From: OMPR01 sp965183835
GTDB lineage: Bacteria > Pseudomonadota > Alphaproteobacteria > Rhodobacterales > Rhodobacteraceae
Assembly (NCBI GenBank): GCA_965183835.1
Contig: CBCYME010000017.1
Coordinates: 62,001-126,000 of the forward strand
Direction of reading: 5' to 3'
DNA length: 64,000 nucleotides
In this document: positions 53,467-61,758 of the stretch, piece after piece
Position numbering within the stretch: the first letter of the stretch is position 1
Layout of the letters: the number at the start of each line of letters is the position of its first letter
The notes under the pieces: generated by a model
What the model was told of the DNA's origin: nothing
Database searches by the model: none
What the model saw: the letters and a program-made list of their open reading frames with translations, nothing else
Position numbers and translations under genes: made by a program

Positions 53467-53601
53467 TTGCCCTGTATCGGGCAGAAATTTGCCGCCTATG
53501 CTCGAAATCGGTGTTTTTCAACACAATCTGTTGAATGTCACTGAGAACTGACCCGGTATTGTCACCGAGATTTGACCCGCTCAGTCGTTATGCTTTGTTC
53601 G

Positions 53602-54393
53602 TCATGATGTGGTCAATGCTGGTGTTTCCTTCCGTTTCTGTTTCGCAATCTCGGAGCTGGCTTTGAAGCGATAGCTGTCATTGCCAGTCTCGAGAATGTG
53701 GCAGCGGTGGGTAAGCCTGTCGAGCAAAGCAGTCGTCATCTTGGCATCACCGAACACCGTTGCCCATTCGCTGAAGCTGAGGTTGGTGGTGATGACCACG
53801 CTGGTGCGCTCATAGAGTCTGCTGAGAAGGTGGAACAGCAACGCGCCGCCTGATGTGCTGAACGGCAGGTATCCAAGTTCATCAAGGATCACGAGGTCTG
53901 TCTTCACCAGTGCCTCAGCGATTTTTCCGGCCTTGCCGAGGGTCTTTTCCTGTTCCAACGCATTAACCAACTCGACTGTTGAGAAGAAGCGCACGCGTTT
54001 GCGGTGATGCTCGATGGCCTGAACGCCGAGGGCGGTCGCAACATGCGATTTCCCTGTGCCTGGCCCTCCGATCAGAACAACATTCTCAGCCCCTTCCATG
54101 AACTCACAGCGATGCAGTTGCTGGACCAGAGCTTCGTTGATCTCGCTGTCGGAGAAGCTGAAGCCGGACAGATCCTTGTAGGCCGGAAAGCGCGCTGCCT
54201 TCATGTGGTAGGCGATGGAGCGCACCTCTCGTTCGGCCATTTCCGCCTTGAGCAACTGCGAGAGTATGGGGACGGCTGCATCGAATGCAGGTGCCCCCTG
54301 TTCGATTAGATCGCCCACGGCCTGCGCCATGCCCGGCATCTTCAGGCTGCGCAGCATGATGATGATGGCGGCACCGGCAGGATCATGACGCAT
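53602..54393 (-). CDS. istB: IS21-family helper ATPase IstB (element 2)
   Basis: 263 aa from MRHDPAGAAI. Walker A IGGPGTGKSHVATAL, Walker B LVILDELGYLPFS, sensor VITTNLSFSEWATVFGDAKMT, LLDRLTHRCHILE. ATG 54393 overlaps the istA end by 11 bases; an in-frame upstream start would extend further into istA. Confidence 0.93.
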   Translation of the reverse strand: MRHDPAGAAIIIMLRSLKMPGMAQAVGDLIEQGAPAFDAAVPILSQLLKAEMAEREVRSIAYHMKAARFPAYKDLSGFSFSDSEINEALVQQLHRCEFMEGAENVVLIGGPGTGKSHVATALGVQAIEHHRKRVRFFSTVELVNALEQEKTLGKAGKIAEALVKTDLVILDELGYLPFSTSGGALLFHLLSRLYERTSVVITTNLSFSEWATVFGDAKMTTALLDRLTHRCHILETGNDSYRFKASSEIAKQKRKETPALTTS

Positions 54394-55909
54394 GACGCGT
54401 ACCTCCTTGCCGCAGCCCGTCGTAGCGGCTGACATTGGCCTCAGGTTCCTTGTCCAGGGCCAGGGCTGAAGGTGGCGTTACATCGGGTTGGTCGGTCGGA
54501 GTGCCATCCACCAGCCTGTGAAGCAGGTTCAGCACATGAGTCTTGGTCGGCACGCCCGCTTCCAGCGCCATTTCTACAGCGCAGAGCACGGCCTGTTCAT
54601 CATGGTGCAGAACCAACGACAGGATATCGACCATTTCTCGGTCACCGCCCGGCTTTCTCATCATAAGATCCTGCAATTGTCGGAAGGGATCGGGCATTTC
54701 CATGAACGGGGCACCGTTGCGCAGCGCGCCCGGCTTACGCTGGAGCACAGCCAAATAATGCCGCCAGTCATAGATGACGCGGCCAGGCTGACGGTGTGAC
54801 CTCTCAATGATGCGTTCATGCCTGCAAATCACGGCCCCTTCGGCCACGACGACCAACTGCTCGGGGTAGATGTGCAAACTGACCGGACGGTTCGCGAAGC
54901 TCGCCGGAACGCTGTATCGGGTACGATCAAAGGTGATCAGGCAGGTTGGTGACACCCGCTTACTTTGCTCAACAAAGCCGTCAAAGGCCGTTGGCAATGG
55001 CATCAACGCAGGTTTCTCAGCCTCCCAGATGTCGGCAATACTACCGGGTAAGCTACCATGTGCCGTCTCTGCCCAAAGTACCTTACAGCGCTCTTCCAGC
55101 CAGTTGTTCAACGCTTCAAGATCAGAGAATTCTGGAGCGACCTGCCACAGACGATGGCGCGCATCGCGGACGTTCTTCTCAACCTGGCCTTTCTCCCAGC
55201 CCGCGGCCGGATTGCAAAACTCAGGCTCGTAGACGTAGTGGCTGGTCATGGCCAGAAAGCGCGCATTCACATCACGCTGCTTGCCACGACCAACCTTGTC
55301 CACTGCCGTCTTCATGTTGTCGTAGATGCCGCGGCTTGGGATTCCGCCAAAGACACGGAAAGCATGCCAATGGGCGTCAAACAGCATCTCGTGTGTCTGC
55401 AACAAATAGGCCCGCACCAGAAACGCCCGGCTATGTGACAGTTTGATATGGGCGACCTGAAGCTTGACCCGTTCACCGCCGATAATGGCCCAATCCTCGC
55501 TCCAATCGAACTGGAACGCCTCGCCAGGTTGAAACACCAGCGGCACGAATGTCCCCCGCCCAGTCGTTTGCTGCGCACGCTGCCGATCCACCTTCCACAC
55601 CCGCACAAAGGCCGCGACCCTCTCATACGACCCATCAAAGCCAAGCTTCACCAGATCGGCATGCATCTGCTTGGCCGTGCGCCTGTCTTTGCGCGATTTG
55701 CGCTGCTCCGTCACCAGCCAGGTCGACAACTTGTCCACGTAAGGATCCAGCTTGGTTGGCCGCGAAGGTGTTCGAAACTGCGGCTCAACAATCCCCTCAC
55801 GAAGGTATTTTCTGATGGTATTGCGAGACAGCCCAGTTCGCCGTGAAATTTCGCGAATGGGCATCTTGTCCCTCAGTGCCCACCGTCGAATAACGCTCAA
55901 AAATCCCAT
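54383..55909 (-). CDS. istA: IS21-family transposase IstA (element 2)
   Basis: 508 aa. N-terminal HTH (MPIREISRRTGLSRNTIRKYL), integrase core with DDE residues (FQFDWSEDWAIIGGERVKL, IYDNMKTAVDKV, EFCNPAAGWEKGQVEKNV), and the Mu C-terminal domain (ERCKVLWAE ... RVSPTCLITFDRTRYSVPASF). Start at MGFLSVIRRW (ATG 55909). Intact. Confidence 0.94.
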   Translation of the reverse strand: MGFLSVIRRWALRDKMPIREISRRTGLSRNTIRKYLREGIVEPQFRTPSRPTKLDPYVDKLSTWLVTEQRKSRKDRRTAKQMHADLVKLGFDGSYERVAAFVRVWKVDRQRAQQTTGRGTFVPLVFQPGEAFQFDWSEDWAIIGGERVKLQVAHIKLSHSRAFLVRAYLLQTHEMLFDAHWHAFRVFGGIPSRGIYDNMKTAVDKVGRGKQRDVNARFLAMTSHYVYEPEFCNPAAGWEKGQVEKNVRDARHRLWQVAPEFSDLEALNNWLEERCKVLWAETAHGSLPGSIADIWEAEKPALMPLPTAFDGFVEQSKRVSPTCLITFDRTRYSVPASFANRPVSLHIYPEQLVVVAEGAVICRHERIIERSHRQPGRVIYDWRHYLAVLQRKPGALRNGAPFMEMPDPFRQLQDLMMRKPGGDREMVDILSLVLHHDEQAVLCAVEMALEAGVPTKTHVLNLLHRLVDGTPTDQPDVTPPSALALDKEPEANVSRYDGLRQGGTRHAS

Positions 55910-55999
55910 GTCTATCACTCCAATAACCCCCAACACATCCCGTCAGGAGCACGGTTACACATGGGTCATTTCTCAGTGACAATTCTGACCTCTACCGGG

Positions 56000-56365
56000 T
56001 CAGTTCTCAGTGACATTCAACAACGTATGGCCCAACTTCGGATGAAACCCCTCGTTCCACTGCGCTGAAAACCGGCGCGTGACCTGTTCAATCTCTTTGG
56101 GTGACAGCACCTTCTGACCATCATAAGTACCGCGGCTATCGATGATAAAGCTCGACTTGGTGGTCAGATATTTCAGCTGATTGCGCAGCTGTGCTTTGCT
56201 GTGGGTGCCGCCTTCGCGGATCGCTTTGAAGATCGCAGGGGAATGCCCCATGGCGGCGCGCACCATTTGTTTCTGGCGCTGACGCGGGACATGGCCCCGA
56301 ATGCGGCTCCAGTCTCCATCGAAGAGTTCCGATCGCATGGCAGTGACAGCATTATTCCGAACCAT
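56000..56365 (-). pseudogene. VirD2-type relaxase, 5' part, cut by IS21
   Basis: About 113 aa of the relaxase N-terminus: MVRNNAVTAMRSELFDGDW, HSPAIFKAIREGGTHSKAQLRNQLKYLTTKSSFIIDSRG, ARRFSAQW-type VTRRFSAQWNEGFHPKLGHT. At LGHT the gene meets the IS21 end (56022), and the last codons (LLNVTEN) come from the element. In intact relatives the next residues lead to the His-rich metal site, so the nuclease is dead. The gene overlaps mobC by 14 bases, the normal mobC-relaxase arrangement. Confidence 0.8.
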
Positions 56366-56942
56366 CGGCGAAACCTCCGAGAACACGCGACACTTCACCT
56401 GACAAATGGCTGCGGCGGCGCTGCGCCATGTCCTGCACCTGATCGGCGATATCGAAGATCAGGCCAGCCAAAGCCCGCACCTGACCATGGGCGGCATTGC
56501 CATAAGGCGGCGTCTTGCCCTGTCGCTTGGCCTCATTCAGACGCTGCGCGATCTGGTTGATGTTGTTACCCGCCCGATTGAGCGAGGCCGACAGGCCTCG
56601 CATCTGATCAGCCAGATCATCGTCAGGAATAAAGACGTCATTGGCAGATTGGATCAACCGGCGCAGGCCATCGGCGCGCGAATGAATATCACGCCGCGTC
56701 AGCACCGCATCAAAGCTGTGCAACTCCTGCTTAGTCAAGCGCACATTGACCAGTTCGGAACGCACGTGACTGTCCAGCTTGCGGGCCTGATCGGCTTTCA
56801 GCGTGTAGAAAATGCTGCGAGTCGTGACGCCATACTCACGGGCCAGATCTTCAACTGCAACACCTTCAGTACGCTTGCGCACAATCGCAAAACGGTCGCT
56901 TTGCGTCAGTCGTTTGTGCCGTGGAGCGCGCGGCTGGCCCAT
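56352..56942 (-). CDS. mobC: MobC-type relaxosome accessory protein
   Basis: 196 aa. N-terminal HTH-like part (DRFAIVRKRTEGVAVEDLAREYGVTTRSIFYTL), then the mobC signature region ELVNVRLTKQELHSFDAVLTRRDIHSRADGLRRLIQSAN and LSASLNRAGNNINQIAQRLNEAKRQGK. It binds near oriT and helps the relaxase. The palindromic site at 57016-57031 lies 74 bases upstream of its ATG. Confidence 0.85.
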   Translation of the reverse strand: MGQPRAPRHKRLTQSDRFAIVRKRTEGVAVEDLAREYGVTTRSIFYTLKADQARKLDSHVRSELVNVRLTKQELHSFDAVLTRRDIHSRADGLRRLIQSANDVFIPDDDLADQMRGLSASLNRAGNNINQIAQRLNEAKRQGKTPPYGNAAHGQVRALAGLIFDIADQVQDMAQRRRSHLSGEVSRVLGGFADGSE

Positions 56943-57015
56943 GTGAAGTAATCATCCCTATTTCTTGCCAGCATCATACAGGCAGCCCTGTTATGGCACT
57001 TCGCCATAATTGAAT

Positions 57016-57031
57016 CAATATTATAATATTG
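57016..57031. promoter_or_regulatory. Perfect 16-base palindrome upstream of mobC
   Basis: CAATATTATAATATTG reads the same on both strands. One-mismatch copy at 39116-39131 beside the virB remnants. It probably contains or controls the mobC promoter. Confidence 0.55.
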
Positions 57032-57077
57032 CATCGACTGCCTGTATTCCGTTTGGAGCAGCCATCGGCTGCGACCG

Positions 57078-57111
57078 CCGGGCAAAGCCCGGCCCCATGC
57101 GCAAGGCATGG
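57078..57111. other. Tandem hairpins, part of a candidate oriT
   Basis: CCGGGC-AAA-GCCCGG (57078-57092) followed at once by CCATGC-GCAAG-GCATGG (57095-57111). They lie between mobC and the ardC operon end, where oriT is normally found in mob regions. They could alternatively form a terminator for the minus-strand operon ending at 57117; no T-run follows. Confidence 0.4.
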
Positions 57112-57116
57112 CACCA

Positions 57117-57398
57117 CTAATCGTGGTTCCACGCCTCAGCATCGCCAAGCAATTGCAAAGCTATTGCGCGGGCCGCGCCTTCGGCGCTGGAATAGGTTTG
57201 ATGGTCGGGCAGCTCGTGCAGATCAAAAGGCTGTTGCGGGTCGTCCGGGGTCTCGACGCGAACATAGATCGCCCAGCCATCGATCAGTGCTGGATCATCA
57301 CAATACTCCTGCCCGCCATCGGGCAGATTACAGAACCCATGAAGATGCACGCTGGCGCGGCCCTCTCTGGCCGCCTGCCTGATGTCAGAATACTTCAT
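57117..57398 (-). CDS. Hypothetical plasmid protein
   Basis: 93 aa, KYSDIRQAAREGRASVHLHGFCNLPDGGQEYCDDPALIDGW and PDHQTYSSAEGAARAIALQLLGDAEA. Mixed alpha/beta, acidic, no known family. Last of four overlapping minus-strand genes headed by ardC (overlaps the previous one by 14 bases). Confidence 0.65.
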   Translation of the reverse strand: MKYSDIRQAAREGRASVHLHGFCNLPDGGQEYCDDPALIDGWAIYVRVETPDDPQQPFDLHELPDHQTYSSAEGAARAIALQLLGDAEAWNHD

Positions 57399-57609
57399 GG
57401 CGAACCTCTGCGCTTTCCTCGATGAAAAATTCGTCAGGCCTGCCGTTCAGGCGAGTGCCATCCCGACTGGTCAAACCAATAGCTGACCCGTTCCGCGATA
57501 AGATGATGAGGTACTGCCCAAGACCATCGCACGTCACCACATACCCGCTGTTGGCCCAGTGAACGCGGTTGCCCGCGTCCACTGCTGTTTTGATCTCTTC
57601 CAAGGTCAT
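57385..57609 (-). CDS. Hypothetical plasmid protein
   Basis: 74 aa: LEEIKTAVDAGNRVHWANSGYVVTCDGLGQYLI and LTSRDGTRLNGRPDEFFIEE. A small beta-rich protein; similar short proteins of unknown role are common next to ardC on alphaproteobacterial plasmids. Its ATG overlaps the previous stop by 4 bases (ATGA). Confidence 0.65.
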   Translation of the reverse strand: MTLEEIKTAVDAGNRVHWANSGYVVTCDGLGQYLIILSRNGSAIGLTSRDGTRLNGRPDEFFIEESAEVRHEVF

Positions 57610-57809
57610 CGCAACGCCTCCTCAAGGATTGCGAGCGCCCCAAGACAGTCATCGATATAGGGCTGCTCCTCGCCGTCCAGATCGTTCAGCTCCAGCCGGT
57701 TCAACACCGCGTAAAGCGTGGCGCGCGCCTCACGGGCGGCGCTTCGCAGGTTGACCGTGTCTTCCAGACGCGCGGTCGCGAAATCATCGCTGTGGTAGTC
57801 CGGGGTCAT
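57606..57809 (-). CDS. Hypothetical plasmid protein
   Basis: 67 aa from ATG 57809: TPDYHSDDFATARLEDTVNLRSAAREARATLYAVLNRLELNDLDGEEQPYIDDCLGALAILEEAL. Acidic and helical, no family recognised. Overlaps ardC by 4 bases, so translationally coupled. Confidence 0.65.
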   Translation of the reverse strand: MTPDYHSDDFATARLEDTVNLRSAAREARATLYAVLNRLELNDLDGEEQPYIDDCLGALAILEEALR

Positions 57810-58684
57810 GCTGCCACCTCCTTGCTCTGACCTGCTGTTTGCAAAACAAAATCGGCTGCCTTTTGCGCCTCGGACGCCGCGCGAAAAATCGCTCGTTTGT
57901 CCTCTTTGAGGGCTTTCAACCACCCCTCGACGTAGGCGGCGCTTTGGTCGAATTCCGGCGCGACGCCAATCTGTGCCCCAAGTAAACAAGCACCGATTTC
58001 CGCCACCAGCTCTTCAAAGGCATAGGCTTCGCGGTTCGCAAATTTCTTGATCCGCTCAAGCCGCTTTTCGCTACCGGTCCAATGGATCACCTCATGGGCT
58101 AACGTCCCATAGTAGCCTGCCGCGCTGTGAAAGGTGGCAATCGGCGGCATGTGGATGTGATCTTTGGCGGGGCTGTAAAAGGCGCGCGGATCATCACTGG
58201 TGAGGATCTCTGCCCCCGTCCGGCTGAAAAACGCCTCAAGCTCTGGATCTTCTGCCGTGCCAAGATCGCGCGGGGCCTCGGGCCGGATGTAGTAGTCCTC
58301 GGGCAAGCTTTCGATCTGGTCCGCATTGAACACGCGATATGCGCGCGCATAGGGAAGCTCTTCCTCGATGCCCAACTCGTTCTCTCGGGTGAACGTCCCG
58401 TATTTGACCACGGTGGACGACGTCTCACCTTTGCGGACCTGACCGCCCAGCTCTTGGGCCTGCTTGTAGGTCATCCAGCGGCTGGACACATAGCCGTGCT
58501 TGGCCGCCATGACCCAAAGCATCAGGATGTTAATCCCGCGATACTCCTCCCCGTTGTGTCGGGTTGGCAGGGCAATGCCGGACGCGCTCCCGGTCCACGG
58601 CTTGCGCCATGGCGGTGTGCCCGCCTCGATCTCTGCAATAATGGTGTCGGTGACATGGGCATAAACATCAAACTTCGGTGCCAT
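57806..58684 (-). CDS. ardC: ArdC-type antirestriction protein
   Basis: 292 aa from MAPKFDVYAHVTDTII (the frame is open to an upstream ATG at 58699). N-terminal ssDNA-binding domain (IIAEIEAGTPPWRKPW, YRGINILMLW, SSRWMTYKQAQELGGQVRKGE) and a C-terminal zincin-like domain with HEVIHWTG (HExxH zinc site) and AFEELVAEIGACLLG. It protects incoming single-stranded plasmid DNA from host restriction during conjugation. Head of a four-gene minus-strand operon. Intact, although the transfer genes around it are not. Confidence 0.9.
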   Translation of the reverse strand: MAPKFDVYAHVTDTIIAEIEAGTPPWRKPWTGSASGIALPTRHNGEEYRGINILMLWVMAAKHGYVSSRWMTYKQAQELGGQVRKGETSSTVVKYGTFTRENELGIEEELPYARAYRVFNADQIESLPEDYYIRPEAPRDLGTAEDPELEAFFSRTGAEILTSDDPRAFYSPAKDHIHMPPIATFHSAAGYYGTLAHEVIHWTGSEKRLERIKKFANREAYAFEELVAEIGACLLGAQIGVAPEFDQSAAYVEGWLKALKEDKRAIFRAASEAQKAADFVLQTAGQSKEVAA

Positions 58685-58768
58685 TTGTGGCCTCCTCAAT
58701 CAAAGTAACGCGGGTGAGGCTTCGCGCCCCCTTCCGCCGATGGGCTGCGCCTCGGCCACCTGATCTGA

Positions 58769-58788
58769 CCGAATACGCATGTATTCGG
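58769..58788. promoter_or_regulatory. Inverted repeat upstream of the ardC operon
   Basis: CCGAATAC (58769-58776) and GTATTCGG (58781-58788), 8-base arms with a 4-base centre, 85 bases before the ardC start. Possible operator. Confidence 0.4.
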
Positions 58789-59461
58789 CGGAACAGAGTG
58801 GGAGAGGGCAAAGCCCGACCCACGGCCCTGAACGGGGCTGTCAATCGACCACATTTGCGAAGAAAATGTCTGCGCCAGAATCAGACGCCAATTTGCCTCG
58901 CGAGGAATGGCTCGCCCGCGAGACAGGGGAAATTGGTGGCTAATTTTGGGGATGGACTAAGGTTGACCGCTACGGCCAGGGATGTTGGGCGGACCAAACT
59001 ATTAGAAAGATACCTGGATTGGGGTGAGCGGGCCAAAGGCCCGTTGAGCCCCTGTTCAGTCGATTGGAATTTGTCGCCCGCGCACCAAAGCGCGGGCTCG
59101 TTTCCATATTCGGGAAGATATTTTTTTCAGACCGTCGGAAGGAACGAAACTCGGCAGGTAGGAGCCTTTCATGCTGAACCACCTGAAGCCGACATTGAAA
59201 CTTCTTCGAAATCGAATATTTCGTTGCGCTGCCGCATGTCCGCTTGGAGCCCAACCTGTGAATTCGATTTTCTTGCTGCGAGCGTGCGCAGCGCGCCTCC
59301 CCGCCGCACTGCCGAATTTTACTCGCTGCATGGCAGAGAAGAATGCAGCCATTCCGGCAGGCCGCAGCAAATCTGGAACCTCGCATTCACACTGTGCGGG
59401 ACCTTACCGCTATTTGGTCAATTAAGCCGAAGCACTGGTTTCGGTTGCCGTACCCGAATTA
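58789..59461. other. Gene-free stretch, right edge of the island
   Basis: 673 bases between the ardC operon and the catabolic operon. Long open frames exist on both strands but show no protein-family features and have the Arg/Ser/Pro-rich composition of non-coding frames. No copy of the tRNA-Cys 3' end was found here, so the right attachment site was not identified. Confidence 0.5.
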
Positions 59462-60307
59462 TCAGTCGAAGGGTTTGTTGCGGGTCCAGTCGAATGTTCC
59501 GGCGTCCCGTTCCTGCACCGCCTGCTTCCAGCCGACTTGCTCCACGCGGGCTTTGAAGTTCATGCCTTCGGGTGAATGGCGGGTGATGCCGTCGAAGACT
59601 GTGGCAAGGCGCTGCGTCTGGTTGATCTTTTCCTCGACTGCAGCGTTGATCACCATTTTCTGCATGGCCAATTGGTTGATCGGCACGGATGCCATCCGGG
59701 CGGCCAGCGCCTCGACCTCGGCATCGAGCTGAGCGTCAGGCACGGATTTCAGCACCAGCCCCATCTCGGCGGCTTCAACGCCGGTTATCTTGTCACCCGT
59801 GAACATCATGCGCTTGGCCTTTTCCGGCCCCAGTCGGTGCACCCACATCGCCGTTGTCGGGCAGCCCCAGACACGTGTTGGCATATAACCGATTTGCGCG
59901 GTGTCGCCCATGACAGTCAGGTCTGCGCAGAGCGCAATATCTGATCCGCCCGCGACGGCGTGTCCATGCACCTTGCAGATCACCGGCTTCATCGCCCGAA
60001 AGAGCGACATGAAGGCCTGCGTGTTCGCCCACATGAACTGGAAATCCTGCATTGGGTCCCAGGGCATGTCCTGCACCACCTTGTTGGGGCCGTTGCCCGC
60101 CGCGTAGTGGGCCAGATCGTAGCCTGCGCAAAATGCCTTTCCTGCGCCGGACAGGACCATCACGTGCACGTCGCGATCATGGTCGGCCTCTGCAACCGCC
60201 GCCGCCAGTTCGCGCGGCAGATCATCGTCGATCGCATTCATCACTTCAGGTCGGTTCAGAGTGATCCGCCCGATCCGGCCATCTTTCTCGTACAGAACCT
60301 TTCCCAT
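59462..60307 (-). CDS. Enoyl-CoA hydratase/isomerase family (crotonase) protein
   Basis: 281 aa. Oxyanion-hole segments SGAGKAFCAGYDLAHY (about 60-75) and HGHAVAGGSDIALCADLTVMG (about 118-138), and YMPTRVWGCPTTAMWVHRLG around the usual acid/base position. The MPWDPMQDFQFMWANTQAFMSL insert and C-terminal extension place it outside classic EchA. ATG 60307 follows GGGAG by 6 bases. It is the last gene of a four-gene minus-strand operon, after the aldehyde dehydrogenase (2 bases apart). Likely hydrates or cleaves an enoyl-CoA made by the ligase. Confidence 0.88.
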   Translation of the reverse strand: MGKVLYEKDGRIGRITLNRPEVMNAIDDDLPRELAAAVAEADHDRDVHVMVLSGAGKAFCAGYDLAHYAAGNGPNKVVQDMPWDPMQDFQFMWANTQAFMSLFRAMKPVICKVHGHAVAGGSDIALCADLTVMGDTAQIGYMPTRVWGCPTTAMWVHRLGPEKAKRMMFTGDKITGVEAAEMGLVLKSVPDAQLDAEVEALAARMASVPINQLAMQKMVINAAVEEKINQTQRLATVFDGITRHSPEGMNFKARVEQVGWKQAVQERDAGTFDWTRNKPFD

Positions 60308-60309
60308 GC

Positions 60310-61743
60310 TCACTCCCAATCGCTGACGGCCTTGACCTCAAGGAATTCCTCAAGACCCCAGACGCCACCTTCACGGCCATTGCCCGACTGCTTCATGCCG
60401 CCGAAAGGCGAGCCCGCACCGCCGAATTTTCCGTTCATCTCAACCATACCGGACCGCAGCCCGCGCGCAACCCGACGGGCGCGTGTTTTGTCGGCAGTCT
60501 GGACATAGTTGGTCAGACCATAGGGCGTGTCATTGGCAAGCGCGATGGCCTCCTCTTCGGTGTCAAACGGTGTCATCACAAGGACCGGCCCAAAGATTTC
60601 TTCCTTCCAGATCGTCATATTCGACGTGACATCTGCAAAGACCGTGGGGCGCACGAAGTGACCCCGGTTCAACCCGTCGGGGCGACCAAGGCCACCCGCG
60701 ACCAGTGTGGCGTGCTCATCAAAGCCGCACTTGATCAAGTATTGGATTTTGCCCCATTGCGTTTCAGACACAACCGGCCCGATCTGGCGGCTTTCGGTCT
60801 CCGCCGGTCCGACCTCTGTTTTCTCGGCCACCTTACGGGCGGTTTCAACAGACTGGTCGTAGATTGCGCGTTCCACCAGCATGCGGGTCGGCGCGTTGCA
60901 GGACTGGCCCGAGTTGTTGAAGCAATGACGCACGCCGCGCGTAACGGCCTTTTCATCGGCATCGGCGAAGATGATGTTGGCCCCCTTGCCGCCCAGTTCC
61001 AGACTGACGCGCTTGACGGTATCCGCAGCGGCCTTGCTGATCGCGACACCTGCAGGGGTGGACCCGGTGAAGCTGACCATATCCACATCCGGGTGCGCGG
61101 TGAGATGCGCGCCAACGCCAGTGCCATCTCCGTTCACAAGATTGAACACACCGGGCGAGAAACCTGCCTCATCAATCATCTCGGCCAGCAGAATGGCGCT
61201 GAGCGGCGACAGTTCCGATGGTTTCAGCACCACCGTGCAGCCTGCCGCCAGCGCCGGGGCGACCTTCAGCATCACCTGGTTCATCGGCCAGTTCCACGGG
61301 GTGATCAGGGCGCAGACACCGACCGGCTCGTAAAGGATCATGTCGCTGGGCGCGTTCTCCCCAAGGGGACGCTCAAAGGCGAAAGCCTTGGCCGCCCGAA
61401 TGGTGTTCTTGAGATGCCCGGCCCCGGCCCCGACCTGTGCAGTTCTTGCAAGCGCAATAGGTGCGCCCATCTCAACGCTGATGGCCTGTGCCATGTCTTC
61501 GGCCCGCGATTTGTAGACCTCCATCAACCGTTCCAGGGCGGCGATCCGGCCCAATGGGTCTGTTGCCGCCCAGGCCGGGAAAGCTGCCTTGGCTGCGGCG
61601 ACGGCCGCGTCAGCATCTGCGACGCCACCCAAAGTGATCGTGGCGATCTTCTCTTCAGTAGACGGGTTCTCAACGGCCATTTCGCGCCCGTCGATCGAGG
61701 CGACCCGTTGGCCGTTGATATAGTGTTTGGATGCGTCTTGCAT
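60310..61743 (-). CDS. NAD(P)-dependent aldehyde dehydrogenase
   Basis: 477 aa ALDH superfamily. Catalytic Cys282 (NNSGQSCNAPTRML), general base Glu249 (SLELGGKGANIIFADAD), cofactor motif FTGSTPAGVAISKAA, PWNWPMNQVMLKVAPALAAGC and the late EIFGPVLVM. Oxidises an aldehyde to an acid. Sits 15 bases after the ligase gene and 2 before the hydratase, so one operon. In a ferulate-type pathway it would be the vanillin dehydrogenase; in a DMSP-type pathway the acetaldehyde dehydrogenase. Confidence 0.93.
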   Translation of the reverse strand: MQDASKHYINGQRVASIDGREMAVENPSTEEKIATITLGGVADADAAVAAAKAAFPAWAATDPLGRIAALERLMEVYKSRAEDMAQAISVEMGAPIALARTAQVGAGAGHLKNTIRAAKAFAFERPLGENAPSDMILYEPVGVCALITPWNWPMNQVMLKVAPALAAGCTVVLKPSELSPLSAILLAEMIDEAGFSPGVFNLVNGDGTGVGAHLTAHPDVDMVSFTGSTPAGVAISKAAADTVKRVSLELGGKGANIIFADADEKAVTRGVRHCFNNSGQSCNAPTRMLVERAIYDQSVETARKVAEKTEVGPAETESRQIGPVVSETQWGKIQYLIKCGFDEHATLVAGGLGRPDGLNRGHFVRPTVFADVTSNMTIWKEEIFGPVLVMTPFDTEEEAIALANDTPYGLTNYVQTADKTRARRVARGLRSGMVEMNGKFGGAGSPFGGMKQSGNGREGGVWGLEEFLEVKAVSDWE

Positions 61744-61758
61744 GGCAGTTCCTGTCTG

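Larger units (their letters stand above)
51983..53528 (-). mobile_element. IS21-family element 1, truncated
   Basis: Left end starts near TGCGCATTCCGG with three spaced copies of ATCCGCCCAC (at about 51994, 52020 and 52041), the multiple terminal repeats typical of IS21. It carries istB and the 3' part of istA. At 53529 it meets the second IS21 element; the 5' part of istA and the right end are missing. Confidence 0.8.
53529..56022 (-). mobile_element. IS21-family element 2, complete
   Basis: 2494 bp. Ends match as inverted repeats, TGTTGAATGTCACTGAGAAC (left) against its complement on the right, with further copies of the GTCACCGAG/TCTCAGTGAC motif inside each end. It encodes intact istA and istB on the minus strand. 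No direct target repeat can be seen: left neighbour is IS21 element 1, right neighbour is the interrupted relaxase gene, so rearrangement followed insertion. Confidence 0.9.

Noticed and set aside
59056..59370. Minus-strand 104-codon frame in the gene-free stretch
   Set aside because: Composition rich in Arg/Ala without domain pattern; several alternative frames are equally open here.
58678..59556. 292-codon open frame on the plus strand
   Set aside because: Arg/Pro/Ser-rich, no family features, overlaps the real hydratase gene at its end and part of the ardC leader; a typical chance frame in GC-rich DNA.
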